From Hesseltinella vesiculosa (Eukaryota > Mucoromycota > Mucoromycetes > Mucorales > Cunninghamellaceae): a stretch of DNA of 64,000 nt. The translations under genes and the position numbers were made by a program. Position 1 is the first letter of the stretch, and every line of letters starts with the position of its first letter. Shown piece after piece: positions 43,684 through 56,172 of the stretch. The DNA lies in the NCBI GenBank assembly GCA_002104935.1, contig MCGT01000047.1:1-64000 (forward strand). The letters are read 5' to 3'. A model generated the notes under the pieces. It saw nothing but the letters and a program-made list of their open reading frames with translations. It searched no databases and was not told where the DNA came from.

Positions 43684-46600
43684 CTATGCCATATCGACAT
43701 CAGGAAACAAGGCTGAGATGACTTCATCGAGCAAGACATAGACCAAGTGCTGGTTCAATCGTTGGTTCTGCAGAACATTAAATAAACGACGAGCACCACG
43801 TCTTGCATTTTGACGCCCCACCATGCCACCCAGCATATCTACAGACCAAATGAAACGTCAGTTGTCAAGTTTCTCATCCCCCTCTTCCCACCTTGCTTTT
43901 TTTTTTTTTTTCCTTTTTTTTTACCAGGCAGCCATGTGGATAATTTTCGATTTGCTTCATCTTTTGTATGCAGTTTGTGTTCCGGCATGCGGGCCAATTT
44001 GGACTGCCATTTGGCTCCATTGGGCCACATACTGTCGGTGATCTTTTGCATATAAAACAAGAGCATGGATTCAGATTCCCAATCATTCAAGGTGTCTCGA
44101 ATTTTTCTAGTTGTTCGGAGAAAAGTCACGTGAGCTCCAAAAAAAGAGCAGGGTAGATTTCCTTACCTTTCAACCGTGCCACCAAAGATTTGTTGCAATA
44201 AAATGACCACGGCCTGGCGCCGCAACCAATTATTCTTTTCCTTGAGTTCAAAGGTTTCAATAAAAAGATCGCAGAGTGGCTCGGAAAACCGCGTCAAGCC
44301 TTCGGACTCAACAGGCTTCCAAGTGGTGGAGGCAGAGGTGGAAGAAGGCGGGGAGGTGAGGTTGTCCAAGGAGGAGGTCGAAGAGGAGGTTGACAGAGGG
44401 GTGGCCAAATTGGTATCTAACGTCTGCTCGCCTAGATGCTGTGTAATTAAATCAAGCATAGAAGGTCCCATGAGCAAATCATCAATGCTGGTGGCCACTG
44501 TGTTGTAAATATGCCGCATGAACCCTGCGTCAGAGGATACTTTTGCTTTGCGTGAAGAAGCAGGACTGGAGGGAGTGGCTGTGTGGAAAGAAGTCGGCAA
44601 GGCTGGGGATGTTGGGGTAGCTAGGGCTGGATCGGTCGCTTGTTGTTGTGATAAAAAGGTCTTCAGGGCATCGCATTGGCACAGCCCAGGCATGGACAGC
44701 AGCTGGCGGAGATAGCGCTCTAGGCTGCTGCGCCGGGCTTCGACAAACGCTTTTTGCAGTTTCAGCAGGGGCCATTTTGTTGGAAAAGCCATGGTACGCA
44801 CGGTGCTAAACTTGGTTTTTAAGAGCTGGTGCAGGTCAAAGAATTCACTGAAGCGTCGCGTTACTACCCATCCGGATGTCTGATGGCCATTCATGTCGAA
44901 TTGCTGAAGTTCAATCACATACACAGCAAATTCGCCATGGGCATCGCTGCCGATCGTTGCATTGGTGATGCTGACGTGTGTTCGTTCCTTGGAGACGAAA
45001 AAAAAAATGAGAGACTGCCCCTCGTCTCGTCCATCACTCTCTTACTGGCGCAAGGAAGTTTTCGGATTGTTGTTGTTCGTATTGGAGGCGCTGGAATTCG
45101 AATTGCTCACGTTCATGCTGGAACATGGCTTTACTTTTGACCAAGATACGGAGTTCATTTTGCTTGTCCTTGGCTTCGGCCTTTTTGATCAGAGCATCAA
45201 CAATGACCTCTTGTTGTATGAGCTTGTCGATTTCCGTGCCAAGGCGCTGCACTTCGTCGGCAAGCATTGGGCCGCTGAGAGCAACTGGGGGATGGCGGCT
45301 GTTGGTATCATCGTTGGCTTGGACAGGGTTGGTATCATCGGGTGGGAGATGCTCGGGAGGAGCGGGTTCCAAGGGGGCAGGTTGATCAGGACGAGGGGAA
45401 AGTGGCACCATGCCATCCATGATGGATTGCAGTTCTGCTTCGACAGCCTCGACGGTTGTTTGGTGCAACATGCTTTGGGCATCGTCCAAGTCGACAGGGT
45501 CCGAGGGTATCGTGTGGGTGTTGGGTTCAGTGATTCCCACCTCACTTTCATCTTCCGGTTCAACGTCAGGGTCGTCCAAAGAGTCGAGCTTCGGAAGGGT
45601 ATTGATGGATGAGGCAGGCGACGAGAGGGACGCGGCATACCAAGGGGCAGCAGACACAGTGGTAGCTGCAGCTGTGGGCTCGGCTTTGCTTTGTTGGCGT
45701 GGCGAGGACGGGGTCACAGGCTTGCTCGGTGGCTGGCTGTTGACCGAGTTTTCAGGCAACGGACGAGACGTGATGGACGAAAACGAGGCAAGAAGGCCGT
45801 TCGTGGAGAGCAAGGCCGGCTTGCCTTCATCATGCGGTGGTTTGAAAAGTCGAGTCGACTCGGTGTTTTCCACAATCAAAGCAGGTGGGGGTGTTGTTTT
45901 TTTCCTGGGGCTCGTGCGCTGGGACAGGGCCGCCGAGGCCGACACATGCTTCTTGCGGCTGAAGAGGGAGGCGGACACCGTGGGCTGCGGTGGCGGAGAG
46001 AGGTCGGTCGGAGGCAGCGTGTTCAAAGACGACGATGAAGATGGGGTGGTCAGAGAATGCTCGTCCAAGCTGTGCCGGTCGCTTGACGTGGTCGGTTCAG
46101 GTGTGGGGGTAGAGGCCAAGAACTTGAAGTAGAGGTCAGAGCGCTTAAAGTAAGGATAATCTTCCTTTTCCATCTGCCAAAAGATGTGCTGCTGGAGGAT
46201 GTTGAGCCGGTGTTGGACATCTGTTTTGTTCCGTCCAGCCGAGGTGCCATGTTGGTGGTGCTGTAGAGCTGAGTCCAGGTCCTTGATGAGGGGTTCAGGC
46301 ACGTTGGTCAGTCGGTGGGGGGCGCCTGCCGTAAAATACATGTCCATGACCATTTGTGCATCCTGGACAAACATGTCCTGTTTGGTGTCGTCTGTGCTTT
46401 TGAATCCTTCCACCATGAGCCAGAACTGGAGTTTCACAAGATCTTCGCGACGGTCCATGAATTCCATAAAGTATGACAGCCCTGCTGTGTTTGTCAGGAT
46501 ATCCATCAGGGTGAATCCTGAGAACGTGCTCATACTTGGTCTCGGTTTGCGTACGCCAAAGAATTTGGCTGCCTTGAGTGCCTAAAAGGAAGTTGGGAAA

Positions 46601-48232
46601 TGAAAAAGGGAAGGTCTAAGAGGGTGACCTACAAAATCGGGCTGTTCTCCAGAGAGAAAGGCAATGCGCTTGTCAACCTTTTTCTTTGCGACACCAAGGC
46701 GATGCAGATACACATTGAGATCTTCCACTTTTTCTCCATCCACCACTTCTTCAGGATCTCTATCAGCTAGCATGCACAGATACATACAGCAGAGGTGAGA
46801 TCATCGTGGTAATGTAAAAAAAAAAAAAAAAGAACTTACCTACGAGCACCCGTTTTTTGCGAATCTGGGTGACAAGATCGTTGCGGAGGCGTTTCAGTTC
46901 CAAGATATCCGGTTCTTCATCAATCATGCGTAAAAAGGACTGGAAGGTGCGACGACCAAGACGAGACGATGCCCGCTGCTGTTTGTCTGGATCGAAATCT
47001 TGATCGTCCCAAGCAATTTCGTCCTCGCCATGGGTGCCGAGGCCCAGAAAGTTGGATGACAGCTGACCCAAGGTGGTGGTAGGTTCGTTCAATGGTGACA
47101 TTGTCGACAGAGGACTTGTCACATCCATATCTGAAGAATGTCGATTTAATACCTCACGTAGCTGCTGCACCATCTTCCTATTTGCCAAAAAAAAAAAAAA
47201 AAAAAAAAAAAAGATAGCAGTCGTCAACACAAGTCTGGCATTTATCACGTTGATCATCTTACTGTTCCCGAAGTACTTTTCCAAGCTAAGAAAAAAAAAA
47301 GGGTATCAGCAAAAGTACAAGCTCATCTCTGTCATCCGTTTTGTTACTTGAACATCCAAGGTCTGGTTCCAAAAATCAGGATCAGCAATCATCTGCATAA
47401 TGGGCTGAAGGAGAGCGCCGACAAGGATTTCCCGGACGATGCAGTGGACTGGTAAGCAGGTAAGGTGTTCTTGGGGCAACAGCTTCGGCAGAAGGCGGTC
47501 CATGAGTTTACGCAGGTAGGCAACTTCGGTTGGTTTGGTGGAGACGGCGGCGGTGGTGAGGGCTGGGTGCAGTTTTCCGCCATGGTAGTGCGAGGCAATG
47601 AGGAGGTCCATTTCGTCCGAGGCAGTGACGGTGCGTTCCAGAAACCGGCCACGTAAAGACGTTTCGGCAGCGCGGAAATCAGCAATGTGGGTGGTGAGGC
47701 GGGGAAGCAAGTGATTGAGCAGCAGGGCAGTGCGGTCGGTTTGTTGCAGGCGGTTGACCAACGAGCGAGCTGCATCATTGACCAGGCGGTCAATGGCCAG
47801 CGGAAAAGAATCGGATGTGGCTAATGGCGAAGGCGTGGCGATGTTGACGTACCAAGACTGAATAAAATCACGCAGGACAAAGTGCACAAGTCGGTTGAAG
47901 GAGGCATTGATAGGCGCATGGGTGGAGATGGGTAGGGAAGAAGCCGGCTGTTCGCGTTTGATTTGTTGCTGCCATGCCGACGGCGATTTTGCAATGACGA
48001 GGGATGGAAACATGTTCTCGCCACGAGCTTGGACAGCCAGGTGTGCTTTTCTAATAGGGCTAATGATATATTTGACATAGACGTAGAGCACAAGTAAATT
48101 CAGGACAAGCAATCCGAGCAGGCTGGTGACAGTAAAGTGGACAACGTAAAGCACAAACTGGAACAAGGCAGGAAAACAATAATAGACAAGCGCCAGGCTT
48201 GGTAAAATAAGAGTCATTGATAAGAGGTTCAT
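43684..48232 (-). CDS. Sorting nexin with PXA, RGS, PX and nexin-C domains (Mdm1/SNX13-SNX25 type), eight exons
   Basis: The gene starts at 48232 and stops at 43684-43686, about 1,370 residues. Exon 1 (48232-47348) has two hydrophobic segments (LILPSLALVYYCFPALFQFV; LLGLLVLNLLVLYVYVKYII) and then a PXA domain (FVLRDFIQSWYVNI, VNRLQQTDRTALLLNHLLPR). A coiled region follows in exons 2-4. Exon 5 (from about 46584) holds an RGS-like domain (SYFMEFMDRREDLVKLQFWL), a long Ser/Pro-rich linker and a coiled coil. Exon 6 carries the PX domain (VTRRFSEFFDLHQLLK, AFPTKWPLLKLQ). The last exons hold the nexin-C domain (DTLNDWESESMLLFYMQKIT, LLDEVISALFP). Mdm1-type proteins anchor in the ER and tether it to vacuole, endosomes or lipid droplets. 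The RGS and PX order matches the family. Confidence 0.9.
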
Positions 48233-48433
48233 TCTATAGTATTAAATCGGGCCAATCCCTTTGTTTCATGGTTGCAAAAAAAAAAAGGAAAAAAAAAAAG
48301 CAAAAGAGTGGGTAAAGGAGTGTCGTGTGATCTCCAAGGTTCAAATTCCGCACAGAAATGAAAAGTGTGGCGGCTCACCTCACTTGTTTCTCCTTTTTTT
48401 TTTTTCATTATTTTTATATTTGCAACAAACGGC
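48233..48433. promoter_or_regulatory. Shared region between divergent SNX-RGS and deoxyhypusine synthase genes
   Basis: About 200 bp between start codons, with A10/A9 runs at about 48277-48299 and a T12 run at about 48393-48404. No TATA box was recognised. Confidence 0.4.
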
Positions 48434-49673
48434 ATGGCCGATCAATCAAATCCCACAGGGCAATCTGAACCCAAGGGCGCTCAAGACGCTGTGTTTGTGG
48501 AATCAGTAACGATGCCTGATGATGCTGTGCTTGTGCAAGGCCCTGATTTCAACAAGGATCTGTCTCTGACTGACCTGCTGTCGTCTTACAAGTACATGGG
48601 ATTCCAAGCCAGTAGTCTTGGGGAATCCATTGACATTGTAGAGCAAATGGTAAGATCTTTATCAAAAGCCGAAAGACTCCTCTTTTGCTGGAGTACTAGA
48701 TTCTTATTCAACGGTTTGCATTTTTTTATGGGCATAGATCCAATGGCGATTGTCAGATGAGCCGATAGATCCGAATGAGACGGATGAATACAAAGATCCA
48801 GAGGTGCGAAAGAACACAAAATGCAAGATCTTCCTCGGCTACACATCCAACTTGGTGTCGTCTGGTGTGCGTGAAGTGATTCGGTTCCTGGTGCAACACA
48901 AGCTGGTGGATGTGATTGTTGCGTCGGCCGGAGGGGTTGAAGAAGACTTCATTAAATGCCTTGCTCCAACTTACATGGGCGACTTCCAACTCAAAGGCAG
49001 CGAACTCCGCAAGCAAGGGCTGAATCGCATTGGCAACTTGCTTGTACCCAATAACAACTACTGCAAATTCGAAGACTGGGTCCTGCCTCTTCTGGACAAG
49101 ATGCTCGACGAGCAAAAGTCAAAGGTGAGGAGACGCGCGATGGCCACTCGATGACTAACATGTTTTCAGGGAACGATTTGGACGCCATCGAGCATGATCA
49201 AACGTTTGGGAGAGGAAATCAACGACGAATCGAGCATTTATTATTGGTGCGCCAAGAATGATATCCCAGTCTATTGCCCAGCCTTGACGGACGGTTCCTT
49301 GGGCGACATGATCTATTTCCATTCGTTCAAGAACCCTGGTCTGATTGTCGACATTGCAGCTGACATCCGTCTGATGAACAACGAAGCTGTGTTTGCAAAG
49401 AAGACGGGGATGCTGATCTTAGGCGGCGGCGTGATCAAACATCACATTTGCAATGCCAACTTGATGCGCAACGGAGCCGATTTTGCTGTCTACATCAACA
49501 CAGCTCAGGAATTCGATGGTTCAGATGCAGGCGCCCGCCCCGACGAAGCTGTGTCGTGGGGTAAAATCAAGGCTGGAAGTAAAATGGTCAAGGTTTATGC
49601 GGAAGCCTCGTTAGTGTTCCCTCTGATTGTTGCTGCCACCTTTGCCAAACATCATCATGCATCTCTATCATAG
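48434..49673 (+). CDS. DYS1: Deoxyhypusine synthase, three exons, 368 aa
   Basis: Exons 48434-48649, 48738-49124 and 49170-49673 total 369 codons in phase. The enzyme transfers the aminobutyl group of spermidine to a Lys of eIF5A, the first step of hypusine formation. The family blocks are present: [44 protein letters not shown] and [17 protein letters not shown] (NAD and substrate binding). [55 protein letters not shown] (containing the catalytic Lys in WGK) and [14 protein letters not shown] follow. The length is close to the usual 360-390 residues. The enzyme acts in the cytosol as a tetramer. The AATAAA at 49713-49718 is the likely polyadenylation signal. Confidence 0.96.
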
Positions 49674-49712
49674 ACCCCTTTCATTTTTCTCTATAGACCC
49701 CTTCTCCACACG

Positions 49713-49718
49713 AATAAA
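49713..49718 (+). other. Polyadenylation signal AATAAA of deoxyhypusine synthase
   Basis: AATAAA lies 40 bp after the stop codon at 49673. Confidence 0.6.
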
Positions 49719-49719
49719 A

Positions 49720-50166
49720 ATAACCCATCTTTTTGTAGGTATGAATAGGTATGAAGAAAGGGAAGAATTTAAAGGAGAAAAGAAGGGTCAGGAGGTAAAA
49801 AAAAAAAAAAAAAAAAAGGTGGCCCTTGACCAAAACCTTTGAATGGCTGGATTTGGTTCAGGGGAACGACAATGCATTCCGAAAATTTAGCTGCAGTTCT
49901 TGCCTTGACCTAAATAACCTTTGTGTGGTTCGTATTTCTATTAAGGAGTGAATAAACAACACGCCACGGATAAAAAAAATAAAAAAGTGCAAGGACAATC
50001 ATGTGCAAAAACTCCTTGCCTCCTTGCTAAAATCCAAAAAAAAAAAAGTAATGAGTAGTAGCCTTTTCATTCCCTGTTTCTCTTTCTTCTTTCTTCTTTG
50101 GCCTCCTTTTTTTTTTTTTTTTTGCAGTGGTGACAAAGAAAAAAACAACACCGATACCCTAAGCGA
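49720..50166. other. No gene seen between deoxyhypusine synthase and the rhomboid gene
   Basis: Contains an A21 run near 49798-49818 and a T15 run near 50108. Only low-complexity frames are present. Confidence 0.4.
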
Positions 50167-51770
50167 ATGACAGCGTCGAGCAAACCAGAAGCATTGCCCA
50201 CCCATTATGTCTATTACAATCAAAAACGCCAACATGCTCATAGCAGTCGATCAGAAAAGCTCTCATTTGATGAGGTGATCCTGATGTCCAGGCAGGACAC
50301 CCGCAAAAGTCACGAAACGTCCTCCTTTCTTTCCCATCAATTACACGTCTCTCTTGGCTGGTTGGCTATTTTTCGCACTGGCTTGCGACCATTTAGCCCC
50401 AAACGATGGCCTGTAGTGGCCAACTATGTTTTATTTATACTGATGTTCATGACCTTTTCTGGCGAACTGATCCTCAGCCAAGAGACCTCACGTAAGAAGT
50501 GGGGGAAAGTGCCTCGAGTACAGAGATCTCATTTTTTTCATTTTTTTTTTTTATGTTTTTCAAACCAACAGACGAATTTATAGAATTAGACCCTTTCAAT
50601 GTCATGCTAGGGCCTTCACTCCAAGTAAAGATAAAGGGGAAGAAAAAAGGCGCACCACGCTAAATTTGGCTTCGTTCTTTTAAAACTAGATCCTGATACA
50701 AAGCGGGGCTCGATTTCCTCCCTGCATGCGACCCACAGCTTCCATGCCACCACAAGAACGGTACGTTTGTCTGAATACAACCACCACCTCTGGCCTCAAT
50801 GGTAACGAGATCGCAGCCCGATTACTGGATCCGATCATCGATCGTGCCAGCCCAATTACCCAATCTTCTGCTTGTTCTTTGCAAGAAATATGTGGCATGA
50901 CTGGTTTCATCAATGCCACCAACCCAGACCAAACATTTCGCTTCTTTACCCCGCTGTTTGTGCATACAGGCATTGTGCAATTTGTTATTAATGCTGTCGC
51001 CCATTGGTTCATCGCCACTGGCATTGAGCAGATTTTAAACCCCGTCAAGTTCACAGGTAAGCCCAAAAGAGACCTCGGGTCATCTCCAAGCTTTTGATTT
51101 TTTTTAATAGTACTATATTTACTTTGTGGCCTCTTTGGGAATGTAATGGGTGCCAACTTTGCATTGCCAACCAACCGTAACAAGGAGAAAGAAGGGGAAA
51201 AATAAAGCTGACCAGAGCAAGTGTTGATCCATTTTTTATTTTATTTAGCCTTTATGGGAAGCAGCACCTCTTTGTTTGGCATCCTTGGCTGCAGTTTCGT
51301 AGATGTCGTGTATATGTGGCCGTTTTTACAACAACCTTTTCGCCATCTGATCAAAGTGACTGTTATCATTGGTAAGTCCCACCATGGCTCTTTTTTAATG
51401 ATTTTGCGACGCGCACCTGTGTAACCTTTTTTTTTTTTTTTTTTACTGACGTGCTGACAGGGTGCAGTTTTATTTTGGGTTTGTTGCCAGGGTAACACAA
51501 TCATCGAGAAAAATTCACAAGGGCTTATTCTGTTTGTCTTCAAAAAGGGTGGACAATTTCAGCCACTTGGGGGGTTTGGTTGCAGGTTTGCTGCTCGGGC
51601 CAGTCTTTATGCCAGCAAATGCAGACAGCAAGCGTCATAGATGGGTGTTCCGAATCATTGGCTGCCTGGGTGTGCTAGCTTATGGTGCCCTACTTGCGCT
51701 TTTATTACGGTCCTTTTTCCAAGGAAATGAACCGGGCGAGGTTCGTGTAACGAAAAAAAAAAGCCAGTAG
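50167..51770 (+). CDS. Rhomboid-family intramembrane serine protease, seven exons, 395 aa
   Basis: Exons 50167-50491, 50572-50624, 50690-51056, 51111-51176, 51249-51371, 51461-51491 and 51548-51770 total 396 codons in phase. The 85-residue cytosolic N-terminus precedes a first membrane span (YVLFILMFMTFSGELIL). A lumenal loop with several Cys (EICGMTGF) follows, as in eukaryotic secretory-pathway rhomboids. The core spans include FTPLFVHTGIVQFVINAVAHW (HxxxN loop), VLYLLCGLFGNVMGANFAL, and the active-site helix MGSSTSLFGILGC. The catalytic His is in SHLGGLVAGLLLG. The nucleophile motif reads GSST instead of GxSG: Ser is kept but the following Gly is Thr. The last 12 residues may be replaced by an alternative 3' exon, because a GT-AG pair lies around the stop codon. 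It converges with the KH gene (243 bp apart). Confidence 0.88.
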
Positions 51771-52013
51771 CTCATGCGCCAATCTTTTAACTTTTTGCAG
51801 TCTTGTATCTTTTGTCGAGTCATCTCATGCTTACCGATTGGTGGGTTTTGTGATTAGGTCACTGTATCATTTCACTATAAAAAAATAATTTGTAACGGCA
51901 AGTTTTAATGAGAATAGGAGTACGGGGGGAAATGGAAGAACAAAAAGAAAGTGAAGAGAGAGAGGTGATGGAGATAATAGGTAAAGGCCATTGAGCAAAA
52001 AAAAAAAAAAAAA

Positions 52014-53210
52014 TTATGCAGGTGACGACGACACAGGAGCCAAGCCAGGCTGACCATTTTCCAATTCCCGTCGCTTCTTTTCTTGATCGAGTTGTTCATA
52101 GAGCAAAAACAAGGCGCGTTCGTTGGACTCGGGGGTGCCTTGGATGGTGAACATGCGTTCGCCAGTGTCGTCATGAGGAACCTTGGCAATGGAGATACGC
52201 GAACCAGACAGTTGGCGGATTTCTGAAATTTTGGTCCCGCGTTTACCAATGATGCAACCGACCATGTCACTTGGAATAGACACTTGCTGGGTGCAGATGG
52301 AGCCACCATTGATACCATTGGCGGCGTTATCGGTCAGCTGGAAATCTGTACCATGGCCGGTGCGAGGGAAGGTGGACCGAGGAGGGCGCTGGTTGAAACC
52401 GCCGCCATTGGACATGGGTCGACGGGCTGACGTGGGTGCAGGCAAGGCAGTGGACGACTGGCTGGTCATCAAGACTTTGCTGGGGTTGTAGAGGATGGTG
52501 CCATAGGCACGTTCTTTGTCCTCCATCAAACACTGGCCAATGTCCAACAGAGCTTTTTCGATGGCATCGACCGTGCCACGTAGTTCGACTACCCGCTCGG
52601 TGCTTTGAGGAAGCAGTGTTTTAGATGCCACCATGCGCACACCCGTATCGTCTTGAATATGCTTGATCTTTGCGCCTTGACGACCAATGACGGTGCCCAT
52701 TAGGTTATGTGAGATCAGCAAGCGGATGGTTGCTGTTGTCAAAGGCGTGGCCGATTTGCGCATGTAGGAGATCACAGGGCCAGTGGTCAGTGGGTTATTT
52801 AACAAAGTTTGAGCAATCAGCGAATAGGCCTGCCCCCCCCCCCCAAAAAAAAAGAGTCAATGATTCATTTAACAAAAAAAAAAAACCTCCTTACCCAACA
52901 CCACCCCTTCTCAGGGCTCTCCTTTTTTTAATTTTTTTCTTTTTCATATACATACCTTGGCCACGCCTTGCAGAGATCCAGTCACAGTCAAGACACGATC
53001 ATGGAAACCTTGGACAACCTTGGAGACGCCAGCTTTGACCCCGGTGGCATCACGCAATTCAGCAACGTTTTTCCCGGCCTTGCCAATGATAATACCGGCT
53101 TCTTTGGTTGACACTAGCGATCGTAACGTTAGTTCGCCATCGGCTTCTTCAATTATGAGATCATTGAGACTGTCGTCCATATTGATAGAATCATCCAGCG
53201 ATTGTGACAT
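52014..53210 (-). CDS. Triple-KH RNA-binding protein (PCBP/Pbp2/Rnc1 type), two exons, 356 aa
   Basis: Exons 53210-52956 and 52829-52014 total 357 codons in phase. After an acidic N-terminus (DDSINMDDSLNDLIIEEADG) three KH domains follow, each with a GxxG loop: LVSTKEAGIIIGKAGKNVAE (residues about 32-51), LISHNLMGTVIGRQGAKIKH (about 125-145), and IPSDMVGCIIGKRGTKISEI (about 265-285). Between KH2 and KH3 is a Gly/Arg/Ser/Thr-rich linker. This three-KH plan (two close together and one after a linker) is that of poly(C)-binding proteins and fungal Pbp2/Rnc1, which bind pyrimidine-rich mRNA elements and control mRNA stability or localisation. The intron contains a C10-11 run directly at its 3' end (G-run on the coding strand). 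Confidence 0.9.
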
Positions 53211-54356
53211 GTTAAAACAGTGAATGTGTACAACAATAACGGGGCTGCCACAAACAAAAAGAGTGTTTTTTTTAGTGATGTGTAACAGAATACAATGGCA
53301 AGACTGTCATCAACGCGACCTCTTTCATTTTACCTTTAAGGAGGGAGCTACACCAGTACGTAGAAAGGAGAAAGAGATTGAGAGTTGCAAGTGATTAGAA
53401 AAATGGAGATACGTGGGTCTAGGGTCTTTGGCGTGTGAAATTAAAAAAAGGTTTCAAAGACGAGTAAAATGTGTTTGAGGGAGAGAAGAGCCAGAGACGT
53501 AGGGGACGAGAAGAGGGCAACAAAAAAAAAAGGGTAGAGGAGAAAGGGAAACAGGTGTAGGAAAAAAAAAACAATATAAAAGAGACTATACTTTCACGTT
53601 TAGCAATAGATATAAAACGAAAAATGTGGTTAAAGGAAGAGAAAGGAAAAAAAAAAAAAAAAAGAGAAACCTTTTTTTTTTTTGTTTCTCACTGAACTGA
53701 TGAGTTTTCATTTGTCCGGCGTTTCAAATTCATCCCAGTGTTACCATGCAAACAGCAACTGTGCACACAATGGGAAAAATCGAGTCAGCGACCAATGGCA
53801 ACCTATTTTTTTCAGAGAACAATGGTGTATTGCTTGAAAGACCACAGGTCTACCCAGCTTCCGCAAGACTTTACATGGCTTTACATGGTTTTACGTCTAG
53901 AAGGTCAAAAAAATCCAAGAGGGAGGGGTCAGGTTGTGGGGGGTAGCAGAGGCGTCACTGTTTGATAGAAGATAAAAAGGGGTGAGTGATGCCATCAACC
54001 CCCCCCCCAAAAAAAAAGGATGTCATTGTATTCGCGCTTACTGAAGTACAAGGTGGCAGAAAACGAAAGAATGAATAAAAGATGGAAAAAAAAGGGCGTT
54101 CGTTTCAGGAAAGGCGACCTCTTCATGGTCATCATGATGGGCCCATCTACCTTGATGACATCGGCATCTTGGTCGATGTATTCAGCCGTATCAGAAGCAA
54201 TGGTATCACACCGCTGCAACGTTGTTCTCTAGCCCTCGCCATTGCTTTAGAATGCTCGACAATCATCGTAGAACGGAAATAAGAAAAGATATGCATCCAC
54301 TCTTGTGTGTTTATTAATTTGAATGTCTACGCTCTATCGACTCTACTATTTTCGAC
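53211..54356. other. No supported gene; 5' side of the KH gene and 3' side of the LIM gene
   Basis: About 1.1 kb, purine-rich on the + strand with many A runs. A 5' UTR with introns for the KH gene is possible. Frames at 53738-53965 and 54020-54232 are short and overlap in several frames. I see nothing else. Confidence 0.4.
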
Positions 54357-56172
54357 TTAGCGTACGTATTTTGGTCGTGGATGACGGTCCGAGCAATCAC
54401 TGCAGCGTACAACCCATGACTGACCATTTTCAATCACTTTGGCCCCTGAATCCATTTGTTTCTTGCAGCCTGTGCACCGTAGACATTTCTTGTGCCATCG
54501 ACTTCCTTTGGGACCCGAGGTAATATCCATGACAGCTATACTTTGACTACACCCGGGACAAATCTTGCTACCGCCTAGCTTGGGTAAGGCTCTTGTTCGG
54601 TTCCGCCAAATGTGTGAGGGTGTGGTGTCCTTTTCCACCTGATCCTCCTCTTGTGAATCTTGCGCCTTGAGCCCCATGGTGCACTTGTCACAGTAAGCTT
54701 CTTCCTTGAATTCATAAAATGGCTTGTCGGATGGCAGATGAACCCGGCATTGGAAACAGCAGAAGCACTAACAAAAAAAAAAAAAAAAAAAGATGAATAT
54801 CTCTTTCCTCTCTTTCCCATGTAGATACATACCTTTGGGTGGAAGAATTTGGAACCATTTTTGAGGCACTTGTCAACAATGGGCAAAGAGCAGGTATAAC
54901 AGCGGTAGTCTAAAGGAGGAGTGGCAAGTCTATGGGGAGGGAGAGGTGTGGATTGGGTGGTAGTGGGAAGGACAGGGGGTGGAGAAGGTAGGGATTGTGG
55001 GCTGGTGCAACAAGGTGAAGGGGGTAAGGAAGTGGGAGGTGAGGCTGGTCGACAATGCAGATGGAAGACGTCCTTGCCATCCCCGATGAATTCCACACTG
55101 GTGAATTGATCGCCACAAGCTGCACATGTCAGACAGTCGATATGGTAGTACCAGGTTTCGCCAGAGGGCGTTGGGAGCTTCACACGTGGACCGCGCAGGA
55201 CCTGCTGGCATTTGCGGCAGGATTTTTTGGATGCTTTGAGTTTTTTACCCGAGGCTGTGCTGATGGAGGCCGAGGGCTGAGGGCTAGGCGACATGGGTGA
55301 TGCAGGTGAAGCGGGTGGGACAGGCGAGGCCGATGTTGGCAAAGGGGAGCGGTAGGCTTGCGATGAAAGGCCGATGGGACGGGGTCCAGTGTTGAAGCTT
55401 GCAGCACGCGGTCGGGATTTTCGTTGGCAGACCAAGCACCGCGACTTTCCGTTCACATCCAGAGCAGTAGGGTGGCGGATGGGCTGCTGGCATTCAAAAC
55501 ACCTGATGCATTCCTTATGCCAGGTTCGGCCTTGATGCTGGAATTTGGGATCCGTTAACTTGACAGGCTGGGAACATTCAACACTGCGAAAAGGTGAGTC
55601 ACCAAGAGCGAACGATTGTATTTTGGCTTACCATTGGGTGCCCGAAGAGAGCTGAGGAACAGTGGCCTGTTCTTGTTTGGTTTCAAAGAGATTGGTGCGG
55701 CATTGATGGCATGCATCGCTTTTACCAAGCTGGGTGCCAAGAGGAATGGCTTTGTGACAGTAGATACAGGTCTTTGGCTGGACAGACATAGAAGGAGAGC
55801 GATATCTTGACGTGTAGGTCGAGATGGAGGACATGGAAGCACGCTTATTCAATGGTGTGCTTGCTGTGGCCGTAGGGCCAGGGCCAGACAAGATACTATC
55901 AGCATATCTGCGGCAGAAAAAAAAAAAAAAAAGGTCAGGCGCCCTCTGTCTCACCTCTTCTTCATGTGTCTTACTGGTTCTGCCATCGATCAATGATAGA
56001 CCCTCTGGATTGAACGGCGCCTTTGGCAATGGATTCTTTGACAGAAAAAAAAAGGAACGTCAGAAAAACCCAGCTCGGTTGCCTGTTCTTTTGGCTTACC
56101 AACAGCTTTGCCGCCGCATTTACGGCATTTACTTGAGCCAATAATGTCACCGCATCGATTACAATAACCCAT
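54357..56172 (-). CDS. LIM-domain protein (paxillin/Pxl1-like), about 5-6 exons, roughly 560 aa
   Basis: The gene starts at 56172 with MGYCNRCGDIIGSSKCRKCG, a small zinc-binding head, and ends at 54357. After a Ser/Thr-rich stretch there is a first Cys pair block (CIYCHKAIPLGTQLGKSDAC). LIM-type domains follow: CVECSQPVKLTDPKF with HKECIRCFECQQPI; CRKCQQVLRGPRVKL with HIDCLTCAACGDQF; CYTCSLPIVDKCLK with HPKCFCCFQCRVHL; and ICPGCSQSIAVMD with HKKCLRCTGCKKQM. Pro/Ser-rich linkers separate them. LIM domains are double zinc-finger protein interaction modules; such proteins in fungi act at the cell cortex, septum and actin structures. The number of exons is approximate, because the first two introns lie close together near 56100-55915. 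Confidence 0.82.

Noticed and set aside
44962..45612. 216-codon + strand frame
   Set aside because: Antisense shadow of the coiled-coil region and linker of the same sorting nexin exon.
45410..46132. 240-codon + strand frame opposite the sorting nexin
   Set aside because: Antisense to the long Ser/Pro-rich linker of the SNX-RGS protein; no domain and no splice context.
51771..51860. Alternative last exon of the rhomboid gene (SCIFCRVISCLPIGG)
   Set aside because: A GT-AG pair exists, but the unspliced frame ends normally and no evidence favours splicing; kept only as a possibility.
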